From Streptomyces sp. NBC_01481 (GTDB lineage Bacteria > Actinomycetota > Actinomycetes > Streptomycetales > Streptomycetaceae): a stretch of 64,000 bases of DNA. Positions 25,412 through 36,390 of the stretch are shown piece after piece. A model generated the notes under the pieces. It searched no databases and was not told where the DNA came from. It saw only the letters and a list, made by a program, of their open reading frames with translations. The stretch is from the NCBI RefSeq assembly GCF_026339995.1, contig NZ_JAPEPT010000003.1, positions 930,001-994,000 on the forward strand, given 5' to 3'. Every line of letters begins with the position of its first letter. The stretch's first letter is position 1. A program made the position numbers and the translations under genes.

Positions 25412-27576
25412 TGGCGCCGGCGCAGGCGGCGGGTACCCCGGCGGACCCGGACAGCCTGGAGGACAGACTCCGCCGGTTCGCGACGATCTGGAGCCGTGCC
25501 GTGTTCCCGGTGACGGCCACGTCGCTGACCCGGCCCGAGGTCGAGGAGCATCTGCTGCCGCTGGCACGGAAGTTGAGCCAGTCGCTGCACGCGCGCCCCT
25601 TCGACCCGCAGAGCGCCCAGCGGATCGGGGCAGCCCTCATCGATGCCCACTGCACCCACCCGGAGGCGCTCAGCCGCACGCTGGGTGTCGTCGACGCCTA
25701 TCTGGTGCTCTACTGCGGCAGCGGTGATCCCGAGCAGTCGGCCGAGGAGAGCCGGGCCCGCTGCGCGAAGCTGCAGCACGCGCTGGCCGCCGGCTTCGCC
25801 CAGGGGCTGCGCGAGCGCACCCTCGCCGAGCAGGAGGCCATCGCCCGCTCCTCGCTGCTGGCCCGCAGCGACGCCGTACAGGCGCTGCACGCGACCGAGG
25901 CCCGCTTCCGGGCGGTGTTCGAGGGAGCCGCGATCGGCATCGGGATCGCCGACCTCGAGGGCAATATCCTCGAGGTCAACGAGACCCTGACGAGGATGTT
26001 CGGCGGCCTCGAACACCATGTGCGCGGCCGGAAGGTGACCGAGTGGTCCCATCCCGAGGACAGGCCCCATGTCTGGGAGCTGTACCGGGAGTTGGTACGC
26101 GGCGAACGCGACGACTACCGCGTCGAGAAGCCGTTCTTCCGCAATGACGGCACGGTGCTATGGACCAATCTGACGGTCTCTCTGCTGCGGGACGCCGACG
26201 GCAAGCCGCAGTACCAGCTGGCGCTGATGGAGGACACCACGGAGCGCCGGCTGCTCAATCTGCGGCTGCGCTACGAGGCCACGCACGACGCCCTGACCGG
26301 GCTGCCCAACCGGACGCTCTTCTTCGAACGACTGGAGAAGGCCCTGTCCGGCGGCGAGGGCTCACGCTTCGGGCTCTGCTACCTCGATCTCGACGGATTC
26401 AAGGCGATCAACGACAGCCTCGGCCACGCGGCGGGCGACCGGCTCCTCGTGGAGGTCGCCGACCGGCTGCAGAGCTGCGCCACCGCGCAGGGCGAGATGG
26501 TGGCCCGGCTCGGCGGCGACGAGTTCGTGGCGCTGACCACCGGACCCGATACGCAGATCGGTGTCGACGAGCTCGCGGGCCGTATCCTCGGCGCGCTCGC
26601 ATCCCCGATCCGGGTCGACGGACGGGAGTTCACGGTCCGCGGGAGCATCGGCATCGTCGAGGGCCCCGCGGGCGAGCGCACCCCCGCCGAGGTGCTGCGC
26701 AGCGCCGACATCACGATGTACCGGGCCAAGTCCGCGGGCGGCAACCGCTTCGAGCTCGCCGATCCTGAGGCGGACGCCCGCGCGATCACCCGGCACGGTC
26801 TGACCACCGCGCTCCCCGCGGCTCTGGAGCGCGGTGAGTTCTTCATCGAGTACCAGCCGCTGGTGCACCTGGGCGACGGAAGCGTGCACGGCGCGGAGGC
26901 ACTCGTACGCTGGTGCCACCCGCAGCACGGAGTGCTGGGACCGGACCAGTTCATTCCGCTCGCCGAGCACACCGGACTGATCGTGCCGCTGGGCCGCTGG
27001 GTGCTCCAAGAAGCCGTACGCCAGGCCAGATACTGGCAGGAGCGCCACTCCGACGGCGGTCCGCTGCGGATCAATGTGAACCTCTCGCCCGCGCAGCTGC
27101 ACCACCCGGGCCTGGTCGCCGACACCGTCGACGTCCTCGAACGCTCCGGCCTCGAACCGGGAGCGCTGTGCCTGGAGGTGACCGAGTCCGCGCTGATCGG
27201 CGCGGACGAGGACCTGCTCAAGCCGCTGCGCCAACTCGCCGAGATGGGCGTGGACATAGCGCTCGACGACTTCGGTACGGGGTACTCGAACCTGGCGAAC
27301 CTGCGTCGGCTGCCAGTGAGCGTCCTCAAGCTCGACCGCTCCTTCACCCAGGGAATGCAGCGCCATCCGGCCGACCCCGTCGATCTGAAGATCGTCGAGG
27401 GGATCGTCTCGCTGGCGCACAGCCTGCAACTCGCGGTCACGGTCGAGGGGGTGGAGACGGGCGCGCAGGCGGAGCAGCTGCGGGAGCTCGGCTGCGACAC
27501 GGCTCAGGGCTGGTACTACGCCCGCCCGGGCCCGCCGGACAAGCTGCACGCGCTGTCTCTGGCGGACGCGGTGTGA
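25408..27576 (+). CDS. rmdA: PAS-GGDEF-EAL cyclic di-GMP enzyme, RmdA-like
   Basis: The 722-residue soluble protein has a helical N-terminal region of ~150 residues. A PAS domain follows (~160-285; FEGAAIGIGIADLEGNILEVNETL). The GGDEF domain has intact GGDEF at residues 369-373, and the EAL domain has intact EAL at 497-499 plus DDFGTGYSNLANLRRLPVSVLKLDRSF. Both active sites look intact, so it could make or degrade c-di-GMP. Streptomyces RmdA of this architecture is mainly a phosphodiesterase affecting development. The location next to lysR-sdhCAB fits the rmdA neighbourhood as I recall it. A GTG at 25408 or ATG at 25411 is the start. Confidence 0.85.
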   Translation: MMAPAQAAGTPADPDSLEDRLRRFATIWSRAVFPVTATSLTRPEVEEHLLPLARKLSQSLHARPFDPQSAQRIGAALIDAHCTHPEALSRTLGVVDAYLVLYCGSGDPEQSAEESRARCAKLQHALAAGFAQGLRERTLAEQEAIARSSLLARSDAVQALHATEARFRAVFEGAAIGIGIADLEGNILEVNETLTRMFGGLEHHVRGRKVTEWSHPEDRPHVWELYRELVRGERDDYRVEKPFFRNDGTVLWTNLTVSLLRDADGKPQYQLALMEDTTERRLLNLRLRYEATHDALTGLPNRTLFFERLEKALSGGEGSRFGLCYLDLDGFKAINDSLGHAAGDRLLVEVADRLQSCATAQGEMVARLGGDEFVALTTGPDTQIGVDELAGRILGALASPIRVDGREFTVRGSIGIVEGPAGERTPAEVLRSADITMYRAKSAGGNRFELADPEADARAITRHGLTTALPAALERGEFFIEYQPLVHLGDGSVHGAEALVRWCHPQHGVLGPDQFIPLAEHTGLIVPLGRWVLQEAVRQARYWQERHSDGGPLRINVNLSPAQLHHPGLVADTVDVLERSGLEPGALCLEVTESALIGADEDLLKPLRQLAEMGVDIALDDFGTGYSNLANLRRLPVSVLKLDRSFTQGMQRHPADPVDLKIVEGIVSLAHSLQLAVTVEGVETGAQAEQLRELGCDTAQGWYYARPGPPDKLHALSLADAV

Positions 27577-27598
27577 CCTGGCCGTCCAGTAGCCGTAG

Positions 27599-28489
27599 CT
27601 AACGCACCGCCGCCCGCGAGCCGAGCAGCACCCGCTGCAGCTCGCGGGCCGCCCGCGGCGGCGCCACGTCGCTGCGGTGCGCGAGCGCGATCGTACGGCG
27701 CAGTCCCGGCCGGGCGAGCGGTGTGACCCGCAGGTCGCGGCCGGCCCGGTCGGCGACCATGCTCGGCACCACCGCGACGCCGAGCCCCGCCCGTACGAAA
27801 CCGAGCACCGCGTCCATCTCGCCGCCCTCCACGGTGAAGCCCGGCTCGAAGCCCTCCGCGCGGCACGCGGCCACCGTCAGCTCGCGCAGGTCGTAGCCGT
27901 GCCGGAACATCACCAGCGGCTGATCGCGCAGATCGGCGATCCGCACCGGGCTCCGCGGTCCGGGCACCGATGCGGACGACACCACCACCAGGTCCTCGCG
28001 CAGCAGCTCGACCGTGGTCAGCGCGGGTGAAGCGGGCGGCAGCGGCAGCACGATCAGGGCCAGATCGAGTGAGCCGCGCGCCAGCTCCCGTACGAGATCG
28101 TGCGAACCGCTCTCCTCGATCAGCAGCTCGATGCCCGGATGCAGGTCGTGGAAGGCGCGCAGCACATCGGGGAGCAGCCCGGTGCAGAGGCTGGGTGTCG
28201 CGCCGAGCCTGACCCGGCCGCGGCGCAGCTGCACCAGCTCCTGCACCTCGTGCCGGGCGGTGTCGGCGTCGGCGAGGATCCGGCGGGCCAGCGGCAACAG
28301 CGCCTCGCCCGCGTCCGTGAGCGCGATATTGCCGCGGGCCCGGCTGAACAGCTCGGCGCCCAGCTCCTTCTCCAGCGCCCTGATCTGCTGGGAGAGCGAC
28401 GGCTGGGAGACATGGACGCGCTCGGCGGCATGGGTGAAGTGCCGGGTCTCGGCGACCGCCACGAAGTAGAGAAGCTGCTGGAACTGCAT
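27599..28489 (-). CDS. LysR-family transcriptional regulator
   Basis: The 296-residue protein starts MQFQQLLYFVAVAETRHFTHAAE, then the winged-helix recognition segment VSQPSLSQQIRALEKEL. A substrate-binding domain follows. It diverges from sdhC with only 83 bp between starts, and a T-N11-A inverted repeat sits in that gap. It therefore probably controls the succinate dehydrogenase operon and itself. The co-inducer is unknown. An upstream in-frame start at 28531 is unlikely because it lies beyond the operator. Confidence 0.9.
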   Translation of the reverse strand: MQFQQLLYFVAVAETRHFTHAAERVHVSQPSLSQQIRALEKELGAELFSRARGNIALTDAGEALLPLARRILADADTARHEVQELVQLRRGRVRLGATPSLCTGLLPDVLRAFHDLHPGIELLIEESGSHDLVRELARGSLDLALIVLPLPPASPALTTVELLREDLVVVSSASVPGPRSPVRIADLRDQPLVMFRHGYDLRELTVAACRAEGFEPGFTVEGGEMDAVLGFVRAGLGVAVVPSMVADRAGRDLRVTPLARPGLRRTIALAHRSDVAPPRAARELQRVLLGSRAAVR

Positions 28490-28498
28490 GGACCCACG

Positions 28499-28513
28499 AT
28501 AGGCCAGGGCTAT
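28499..28513. promoter_or_regulatory. LysR-type operator between lysR and sdhC
   Basis: ATAGGCCAGGGCTAT is an imperfect inverted repeat containing T-N11-A, the LysR-regulator box. It begins 10 bp upstream of the regulator start and 60 bp upstream of sdhC, the expected place for dual control. Confidence 0.6.
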
Positions 28514-28572
28514 GGAGATGAGCCGGATCATGTCTTGGACCTCTGGAGGGTCCCGGCCCTAGCGTTCCAGGT

Positions 28573-29277
28573 ATGGCTCTGGCAACGCGGACGGATCGAA
28601 AACCGTCGCCCACGCGCACCTTCTGGGGATCGACGGTCGGCAAGAAGACGGTGATGGCCGTGAGCGGCCTGATCATGCTCGGCTATCTGGTCGCGCATGT
28701 GATGGGCAACCTCAAGGTCTTCTTCGGGGCGGGGGAGTTCAACGCCTACGGCCACTGGCTGCGCACTATGGGCGAACCCGTGCTGCACTACTCGTGGGGT
28801 CTGTGGATCGTCCGCGTCGTGCTGCTGGCGGCCGTCGTGGGGCACGCGGTCTCGGCGTACCAGCTCAGCAGGCGGGACCTCAGGGCGCGGCCGGTGCAGT
28901 ACGCGCACAAGCGGCGCCGGGCCAGTTACGCCACCCGCACCATGCGCTGGGGCGGGATCATCGTGGCGCTGTTCATCGTCTGGCATCTGCTCGACCTGAC
29001 GACGCTGACGGTGAACGAGAACGCCGAGCCGGGCCATCCGTACGAGAACGTCGTCGCGACCTTCTCCACCTGGTACGGCAACGTCATCTACATCGTCGCG
29101 ATGCTCGCCGTCGGACTGCACGTCCGCCACGGCTTCTGGAGCGCCGCCCAGACCCTCGGTGTCGGCAACGCCACCCGCGACCGCGCGCTCAAGACCGTCG
29201 CCAATGTCCTCGCGCTGGTGCTCACCGCGGGGTTCATCTCCGTACCCGTCGCCGTCATGACAGGAGTGGTGGGCTGA
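28573..29277 (+). CDS. sdhC: Succinate dehydrogenase/fumarate reductase cytochrome b subunit
   Basis: The 234-residue protein has five hydrophobic segments. Histidines in or near the spans suit b haems (YLVAHVMGNLKVF, HYSWGLWIV, FIVWHLLDL, VGLHVRHGFWSAAQTLG). This single larger subunit, with no SdhD, is the B. subtilis/b558-like type found in many actinobacteria as a second succinate:menaquinone oxidoreductase. It is the first gene of the sdhCAB operon. Its TGA is 1 bp from the sdhA ATG. Confidence 0.92.
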   Translation: MALATRTDRKPSPTRTFWGSTVGKKTVMAVSGLIMLGYLVAHVMGNLKVFFGAGEFNAYGHWLRTMGEPVLHYSWGLWIVRVVLLAAVVGHAVSAYQLSRRDLRARPVQYAHKRRRASYATRTMRWGGIIVALFIVWHLLDLTTLTVNENAEPGHPYENVVATFSTWYGNVIYIVAMLAVGLHVRHGFWSAAQTLGVGNATRDRALKTVANVLALVLTAGFISVPVAVMTGVVG

Positions 29278-29278
29278 C

Positions 29279-31251
<1,973 letters not shown>

Positions 31252-31255
<4 letters not shown>

Positions 31256-31998
31256 AGCTCAACCTGCGCGTCTGGCGCCAGCGGAACGCCGAAGCGCCCG
31301 GCGCCATGGCCACGTACGAGGTCGACGGGATCTCCAAGGACATGTCCTTCCTGGAGATGCTCGACACCCTCAACGAGGAACTCATCCTGCGCGGAGAGGA
31401 CCCCGTTGCCTTCGACCACGACTGCCGCGAGGGCATCTGCGGCGCGTGCAGCCTGGTCATCAACGGTGATGCGCACGGCCCCGAACGCACCACCACCTGC
31501 CAGCTCCACATGCGGTCCTTCCAGGACGGCGACACCATCGACGTCGAGCCGTGGCGTGCCTCCGCCTTCCCGGTGGTCAAGGACCTGGTGGTGGACCGCA
31601 GCGCCTTCGACCGGATCATCCAGGCCGGCGGCTACATCACCGCCCCCACCGGAGCGGCACCCGAGGCCCATGCCACGCCCGTCCCCAAGCCGGACGCCGA
31701 CTTCGCCTTCGAGCACGCCGAGTGCATCGGCTGCGGCGCGTGCGTGGCGGCCTGCCCCAACGGCTCGGCGATGCTCTTCACTTCGGCGAAGATCAACCAT
31801 CTCAATGTGCTGCCACAGGGCGCGCCCGAGCGCGAGACGCGCGTGCTCGACATGGTCGCGACGATGGACGAGGAGGGCTTCGGCGGCTGCACCCTGACCG
31901 GCGAATGCGCCACGGCCTGCCCGAAGGGGATCCCGTTGCCGTCCATCGCCGCGATGAACAAGGAGTGGCTGCGGGCGAGCCGGAAGGTCCGCCGCTGA
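31252..31998 (+). CDS. sdhB: Succinate dehydrogenase iron-sulfur subunit
   Basis: The 248-residue protein has the N-terminal [2Fe-2S] ligands CREGICGACSLVING with a later Cys in TTCQLHM. The C-terminal ferredoxin-like cysteines are CIGCGACVAACPNG and CTLTGECATACPKGI, for the [4Fe-4S] and [3Fe-4S] clusters. It passes electrons from SdhA to the haem subunit and menaquinone. It is the last gene of sdhCAB, translationally coupled to sdhA. Confidence 0.94.
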
Positions 31999-32309
31999 GC
32001 CATGAGATCCGGACAGCTTCCCGGTGTGAGGCCGCGCACGTCTTCCCGATGTGAGCAACAAACTCTTCACGCAACTGTCACATCCGCCGCAGAATTTACG
32101 TCTCTGGCGGCAACGGGACGCGCAGACAGCAAGATCAACCTTGTTCAACGCTGCACTGCGTATCGCGACATGTCCGCATAGCAGCGAGCCAATTCCCGGC
32201 GATTTCCCCGGAGTTCGGGTGAACCGGTAGGCATGGAGCCGGGTCACGGGTGCCGACCACGCCCGTGACCGACCGAACCGAACCACCGAAACATCTGGGG
32301 GTATTTGCC
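31999..32309. other. 311-bp gap: sdh end to melC promoter region
   Basis: There is no ORF with coding bias. The right half is unusually AT-containing for this DNA (CAGAATTTACGTCTC; AAGATCAACCTTGTTCAACG) and should hold the melC promoter and leader. I could not assign -35/-10 boxes or an AdpA site with confidence. Confidence 0.5.
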
Positions 32310-32723
32310 ATGCCTGAACTCACCCGCCGACGCGCCCTGGGCGCCGTCGCAGGAGCGGCCGCCGCCGTGGCCGTAGCGGGCACAACGGCCGCTGCCGCGC
32401 GTACCGGGCGGACCGTCTCCGCTCCCTCGGCCGAACCCGCCTCGTTCGACGAGGTCTTCCAGGGCCGCCGTATACAAGGCGCGCCCTCCGAGGCGAGCGG
32501 GCATCACGGAGGCGGACACCACGGGGGCGGACACGGCGGCGGACACGGGGGCGGCTTCGCCGTGCACATCGACGGCAAGGAGCTGCATGTGATGCGCAAC
32601 GCCGACGGCACCTGGATCAGCGTCGTCAACCACTACGAGACGTTCGCCACGCCCCGCGCGGTGGCCCGCGCTGCCGTCGCCGAACTCCAGGGCGCCGCCC
32701 TCGTCCCGCTCGTCACCACCTGA
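32310..32723 (+). CDS. melC1: Tyrosinase co-factor (caddie) protein MelC1
   Basis: The 137-residue protein has a Tat signal (TRRRALGAVAGAAAAVAVAG) and a His/Gly-rich stretch (HHGGGHHGGGHGGGHGGG) near residues 66-84. The conserved MelC1 core FAVHIDGKELHVMRNADGTWISVVNHYETF is split here as FAVHIDGKELHVMRN and WISVVNHYETF. MelC1 binds apotyrosinase, delivers copper and carries it out through Tat. GGGGG lies upstream of the ATG. melC2 starts 19 bp after its stop. Confidence 0.93.
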   Translation: MPELTRRRALGAVAGAAAAVAVAGTTAAAARTGRTVSAPSAEPASFDEVFQGRRIQGAPSEASGHHGGGHHGGGHGGGHGGGFAVHIDGKELHVMRNADGTWISVVNHYETFATPRAVARAAVAELQGAALVPLVTT

Positions 32724-32742
32724 TCCAGGAGCCCGCACCGTC

Positions 32743-33570
32743 ATGACCGTACGCAAGAACCAGGCGCAGCTCACTGCCACCGAGAAGCGCCGCTTCGTCG
32801 ACGCGCTGCTCGAACTCAAGCGCAATGGGCAGTACGACACCTTCGTCACCACCCACAACGCCTTCATCATGGGCGACACCGACAACGGCGAGCGGGTCGG
32901 CCACCGCTCGCCCTCGTTCCTGCCCTGGCACCGCAGGTTCCTCATACAGTTCGAGCAGCAGCTCCAGGCCGTGGACCCCTCCGTGGCGCTCCCGTACTGG
33001 GACTGGACCGCCGACCGCACCGCCGCCTCCTCGCTCTGGGCGGCCGACTTCCTCGGCGGCACCGGGCGCAGCAGGGACGGCCGGGTGACGGACGGCCCGT
33101 TCGCCTTCGCGGCCGGCAAATGGCCGGTGAGCATACGCGTGGACGGCCGCGACTATCTGCGCCGGGACCTCGGCGCCGGGGGCCGTCAGCTGCCGACCCG
33201 GGCCGAGGTGGACTCCGTACTCGCCATGGCCACTTATGACGCTCCGCCGTGGAACAGCGCCTCGGACGGCTTCCGCAATCACCTGGAAGGCTGGCGCGGC
33301 GTCAATCTGCACAACCGGGTCCATGTCTGGGTCGGCGGCCAGATGGCCACCGGAGTCTCGCCCAACGACCCGGTGTTCTGGATGCATCACGCCTTCATCG
33401 ACAAGCTCTGGGCCGAGTGGCAGACACGCCACCCCGACTCGACCTATCTCCCGGCCGCCGGCACGCGCAATGTCGTCGATCTGCGGGAGACCATGCGCCC
33501 CTGGAACGACGTGACCCCGGCCGACATGCTGGACCACACCCGCCACTACACCTTCGACACGGCGGCGTAG
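32743..33570 (+). CDS. melC2: Tyrosinase MelC2
   Basis: The 275-residue type-3 copper oxidase has all six histidine ligands at the positions known for Streptomyces tyrosinase: H38, H54 and H63 (CuA; TTHNAF, GHRSPSFLPWHRRF), and H190, H194 and H216 (CuB; NLHNRVHVW, FWMHHAFID). It oxidises tyrosine to DOPAquinone and leads to melanin. It has no signal of its own, so it needs MelC1 for export and copper. It is convergent with the LLM oxidoreductase gene. Confidence 0.95.
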   Translation: MTVRKNQAQLTATEKRRFVDALLELKRNGQYDTFVTTHNAFIMGDTDNGERVGHRSPSFLPWHRRFLIQFEQQLQAVDPSVALPYWDWTADRTAASSLWAADFLGGTGRSRDGRVTDGPFAFAAGKWPVSIRVDGRDYLRRDLGAGGRQLPTRAEVDSVLAMATYDAPPWNSASDGFRNHLEGWRGVNLHNRVHVWVGGQMATGVSPNDPVFWMHHAFIDKLWAEWQTRHPDSTYLPAAGTRNVVDLRETMRPWNDVTPADMLDHTRHYTFDTAA

Positions 33571-33619
33571 GCGATACAGCGCCCAAGCGGGTCGTGGGGG
33601 CTGTGCACGGCGGACGACT

Positions 33620-34639
33620 TTAGGCGTTCGCGCTGGTCAGCCCCGCGATCCGGGCGAGCCTGCGGAAGGAGTTCAGCAGGGCCTCACGGTCGTACGTACT
33701 CGTCGTGACCAGTACTTCGTCGGCGCCGCTGTCCTTGACGACCGCCTCCAGCGCGTCCGTGACCTGCTCCTCGGTGCCCGCGATGTGGCCGGCGAGCCCG
33801 GACTCGTAGAACTGGCGCTCCCGGGCCGTCATCGTCATTGCGTCGATCCGCTCCGGCGGAGAGAGCGGCGGGAAGACCCCGTGCGTCCGGGAGTACGCCA
33901 GCGACCAGGCCTCCGGCATCAGCAGCCGGTGCGCCTCCCGCTCCGTGGCGGAGACGACGACCGTGCCCGAGACGACCACGTACGGCCGCTCGGACCAGGA
34001 GGACGGCCGGAAGTCCCGGCGGTAGCGGTCGATGGCCGCGAGCATCCGGTCGCGGCCCCGTATGTCGCCGATGACCAGCGGCAGGCCGGCGGCGGCCGCG
34101 ATCTGTGCTCCTTCGCCGGTGGCCAGAAGATACGGCGGGACCCGCAGGCCCTCCGCGGGGCGGGCATGCACCTGCGGATGCGCCGTCTGCCGGCCGTCGA
34201 ACCAGCCGAGCAGTTCTTCCAGCTGCCCGGCGAAATCCTCGGCGTCCTGCTTGTCCCGGCCCAGGGCCTTGCGTATGCCGTCCGTGAAGCCCACCGAGCG
34301 GCCGAGCCCCATGTCGATCCGGCCGGGGAAGAGCGCTTCGAGGACCCCGAACTGCTCGGCCACGACCAGCGGTTGATGGTTCGGGAGCATCACTCCGCCC
34401 GTGCCGACACGGATCGTCGAGGTCGCGGCGGCGACCGCGGCCGCGAGAACAGTCGGCGCGGAGCCCGCCACTCCGGGCACGCTGTGGTGCTCGGAGACCC
34501 AGAAGCGGTGGTATCCCAGCGCTTCCAGCTCCTGGGCGAGACGCACCGTGTCCCGCAGAGCGGCGGGCTCGTCGTGCCCCTCGCGGGTGCGGGAACGGTC
34601 CAGTACGGAGAGGCGGGTCGACTCGATCAATGCGCTCAC
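33620..34639 (-). CDS. Luciferase-like (LLM class) flavin-dependent oxidoreductase
   Basis: From the GTG at 34639 the product has 339 residues; the frame is open to 34708. It has the group signature TRLSVLDRSRTREG at the N terminus and RFWVSEHHSVPGVAGSAPTVLAA. IRVGTGGVMLPNHQPLVVAEQFG and LFPGRIDMGLGRSVGF follow. This subgroup (MsnO8-like) uses FMNH2 supplied by a separate reductase, and substrates are unknown. It lies between melC2 and dodecin with no clear operon. Confidence 0.88.
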   Translation of the reverse strand: MSALIESTRLSVLDRSRTREGHDEPAALRDTVRLAQELEALGYHRFWVSEHHSVPGVAGSAPTVLAAAVAAATSTIRVGTGGVMLPNHQPLVVAEQFGVLEALFPGRIDMGLGRSVGFTDGIRKALGRDKQDAEDFAGQLEELLGWFDGRQTAHPQVHARPAEGLRVPPYLLATGEGAQIAAAAGLPLVIGDIRGRDRMLAAIDRYRRDFRPSSWSERPYVVVSGTVVVSATEREAHRLLMPEAWSLAYSRTHGVFPPLSPPERIDAMTMTARERQFYESGLAGHIAGTEEQVTDALEAVVKDSGADEVLVTTSTYDREALLNSFRRLARIAGLTSANA

Positions 34640-34764
34640 ACAGGGTTCAACGTCCGCGCCGCGCGAGGATTCCCCAGGTGCATGGATCACGAGCGACGCG
34701 GGCCGCACCTGAGGGTCCGTACGGGTGAGCCCTCAGGCGCCCGGGTGTCCGTGCGGCCGGCCTG

Positions 34765-34980
34765 TCAGCTGCCGTCCTCGAGCCGGAATCCGACCTTGAG
34801 CCCGACCTGCCAGTGCTGGATCTGCCCGTCGACGATCTGGCCGCGGACCTCGGTCATCTCGAACCAGTCGAGAGCGCGGAGGGTCTGGGACGCCCGGTGG
34901 ATGCCGTTGCGGATGGCCTGGTCAATGCCGTCGGGCGAGGTGCCGACGATCTCGGTGACCCGGTAGGTGTGATTCGACAT
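34765..34980 (-). CDS. Dodecin (flavin-binding dodecameric protein)
   Basis: The 71-residue protein starts MSNHTYRVTEIVGTSPDGIDQAI. It has the conserved HRASQTLRALDWFEMTEVRG, with the stacking Trp of flavin-binding dodecins, and the final HWQVGLKVGFRLE. It assembles as a 12-mer storing FMN or riboflavin derivatives. It is encoded 125 bp upstream of the flavin-dependent LLM oxidoreductase on the same strand, possibly a shared flavin theme. Confidence 0.93.
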   Translation of the reverse strand: MSNHTYRVTEIVGTSPDGIDQAIRNGIHRASQTLRALDWFEMTEVRGQIVDGQIQHWQVGLKVGFRLEDGS

Positions 34981-35485
34981 GTGTGTCGCACTCCTCTCGA
35001 TGCGTTCACTCCACGGTGCCCCACCGGGAGGCGGCGCGCGAGGCGTCGGGGCCCGGACGGTCGTCCGAGGCAGTGCCGAGCGCCGTCCGGGCGCGGCGGT
35101 GGAGCGACGGTCGGCGCCGAGTCCGGGGCCGAGGGTGCGCTCGGAGGGATCGCGTCGCCGGGACGCCGGTCCTCGGCGAGAGCGAGGCGTCGACCATGGT
35201 TTCCGACCGCCGGCTTCTCGTCTTCGCAGGTCAGAGCTTCTCCAAGGTGATGCACCGTCAGGTGAAGACGTAATTGTCGCGGCTGAAACATCGCCTCGGC
35301 GTGTTGTGCAGTCCAACGAGTGATATTCGGGCCTTCGCCACTCGAAGGGCCCAGGGTCTCCCTCGATTGCGGTGGTGTCGACTGGTGCTGAGCCGTGATC
35401 GGGCTGACGGTGGATCATGTCGTACTGCGATCCGATGAGCCGACGAAGTGTCAGCCTTCGCAGCGCGGCGAAAGGAAAGTGCCTC
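34981..35485. other. 505-bp gap between dodecin and surface protein
   Basis: Short reading frames here are Arg-rich and lack normal coding bias, so I call no gene. The left part should hold the dodecin promoter (leftward) and the right part (35270-35480, AT-richer, with TAATTGTCGCGG and GTGATATTCGG) that of the surface protein. No clear hairpin or operator was found. Confidence 0.5.
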
Positions 35486-36223
35486 ATGCGCTCTGCCCGC
35501 ACACTGTTCGCCTCGGCCGCCGTGACGGCGGTCCTCGCCATCACCGCGCCCGCTGCGAATGCCATCACGTTGGACGAGGACTACGGGCAAGACAGCTCCT
35601 CCTCCAGCAGCGGCTACGGCAAGACCGGCAAGCAGGACTCCACCGCGCAGGACTCCACCGCGCAGGACTCCTCCACAGCGGCCGACCCGTCGGCGAAGAA
35701 GGAGTCCTGGAAGAAGGAGTCGGCGACCGGAGACTCCGCGACGACCGGCGAGTCGGCGGCCGGAGACTCGGCGACGACCGGCGAGTCGGCGACGACCGGA
35801 GAGTCGGCGAAGAAGGAGTCCTGGAAGAAGGAGGCGCCGGCGACGACTGGAGAGTCGGCGACCACTGAGGAGTCGGCGGCCGCCACTGGAGAGTCGGCGA
35901 CGACTGAGGAGTCGGCGACGACCGAGGCGCCGGCGAAGAAGGAAGCCTGGAAGAAGGACAAGCCGTGGGGCGGTGTCCACACCGGTGGTGGCGCCCTGGC
36001 CAAGCTCGTGGCCGAGGACTGGGGTCAGGACAGCGGCTCCTCCTCGGAGAGCGGCAGCTCCTGGAAGAAGGAGAAGCCGGCGGGCGGCGTCCACGCCGGT
36101 GGCGGCGGTCTGGCCGAGTCCGGTGGCGGCCTGGCCGCAGGATCCCTCCTGCTGCTCGGCGGCATCGGCTTCGCTGCGTACACGCTGCGCCGCCGCAACG
36201 CGACGAGTGGCGCGGTGGCTTGA
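35486..36223 (+). CDS. Low-complexity Ser/Thr/Glu/Lys-rich surface protein, candidate class F sortase substrate
   Basis: The product has 245 residues from the ATG after GAAAGGAAA. The signal peptide ends near AANA. The body is a degenerate repeat of SATTGESA/TTEESA units broken by KKESWKKE blocks. Near the C terminus a block is duplicated: WKKDKPWGGVHTGGGALA then WKKEKPAGGVHAGGGGLA. It ends in LAAGSLLLLGGIGFAAYTLRRR. It has no LPXTG. A class F sortase follows 167 bp downstream. The repeat body looks like a stalk spanning the wall. Function unknown. Confidence 0.78.
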   Translation: MRSARTLFASAAVTAVLAITAPAANAITLDEDYGQDSSSSSSGYGKTGKQDSTAQDSTAQDSSTAADPSAKKESWKKESATGDSATTGESAAGDSATTGESATTGESAKKESWKKEAPATTGESATTEESAAATGESATTEESATTEAPAKKEAWKKDKPWGGVHTGGGALAKLVAEDWGQDSGSSSESGSSWKKEKPAGGVHAGGGGLAESGGGLAAGSLLLLGGIGFAAYTLRRRNATSGAVA

Positions 36224-36252
36224 TAGCCCGGGCCACCCGTAGTCACTTCCCG

Positions 36253-36287
36253 CCGCGGCCGCCGTCCTTCCCGGACGGTGGCCGCGG
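36253..36287 (+). terminator. Hairpin between surface protein and class F sortase genes
   Basis: CCGCGGCCGCCGTCC and GGACGGTGGCCGCGG form 15-bp arms with one mismatch and a 5-nt loop, 30 bp after the surface protein stop. It may act as a partial terminator that lowers sortase expression relative to its candidate substrate. Confidence 0.65.
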
Positions 36288-36390
36288 TGGCTGGTTCTCC
36301 CCGGGCTGGTTCTCAGAACACGCCCCAGCAACCCCCGCGCGGCCGTCCGCTCGCGACCCACCGGCCCACGTCCACGAAAGGCACGCCCCC

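Noticed and set aside
34983..35330. Possible gene in the gap between dodecin and the surface protein
   Set aside because: Frames are Arg-rich, lack a ribosome site and do not show coding third-position bias.
35690..35940. CRISPR-like or satellite repeats in the surface protein gene
   Set aside because: The repeats are in-frame degenerate codons for SATTGESA-type units with no unique spacers.
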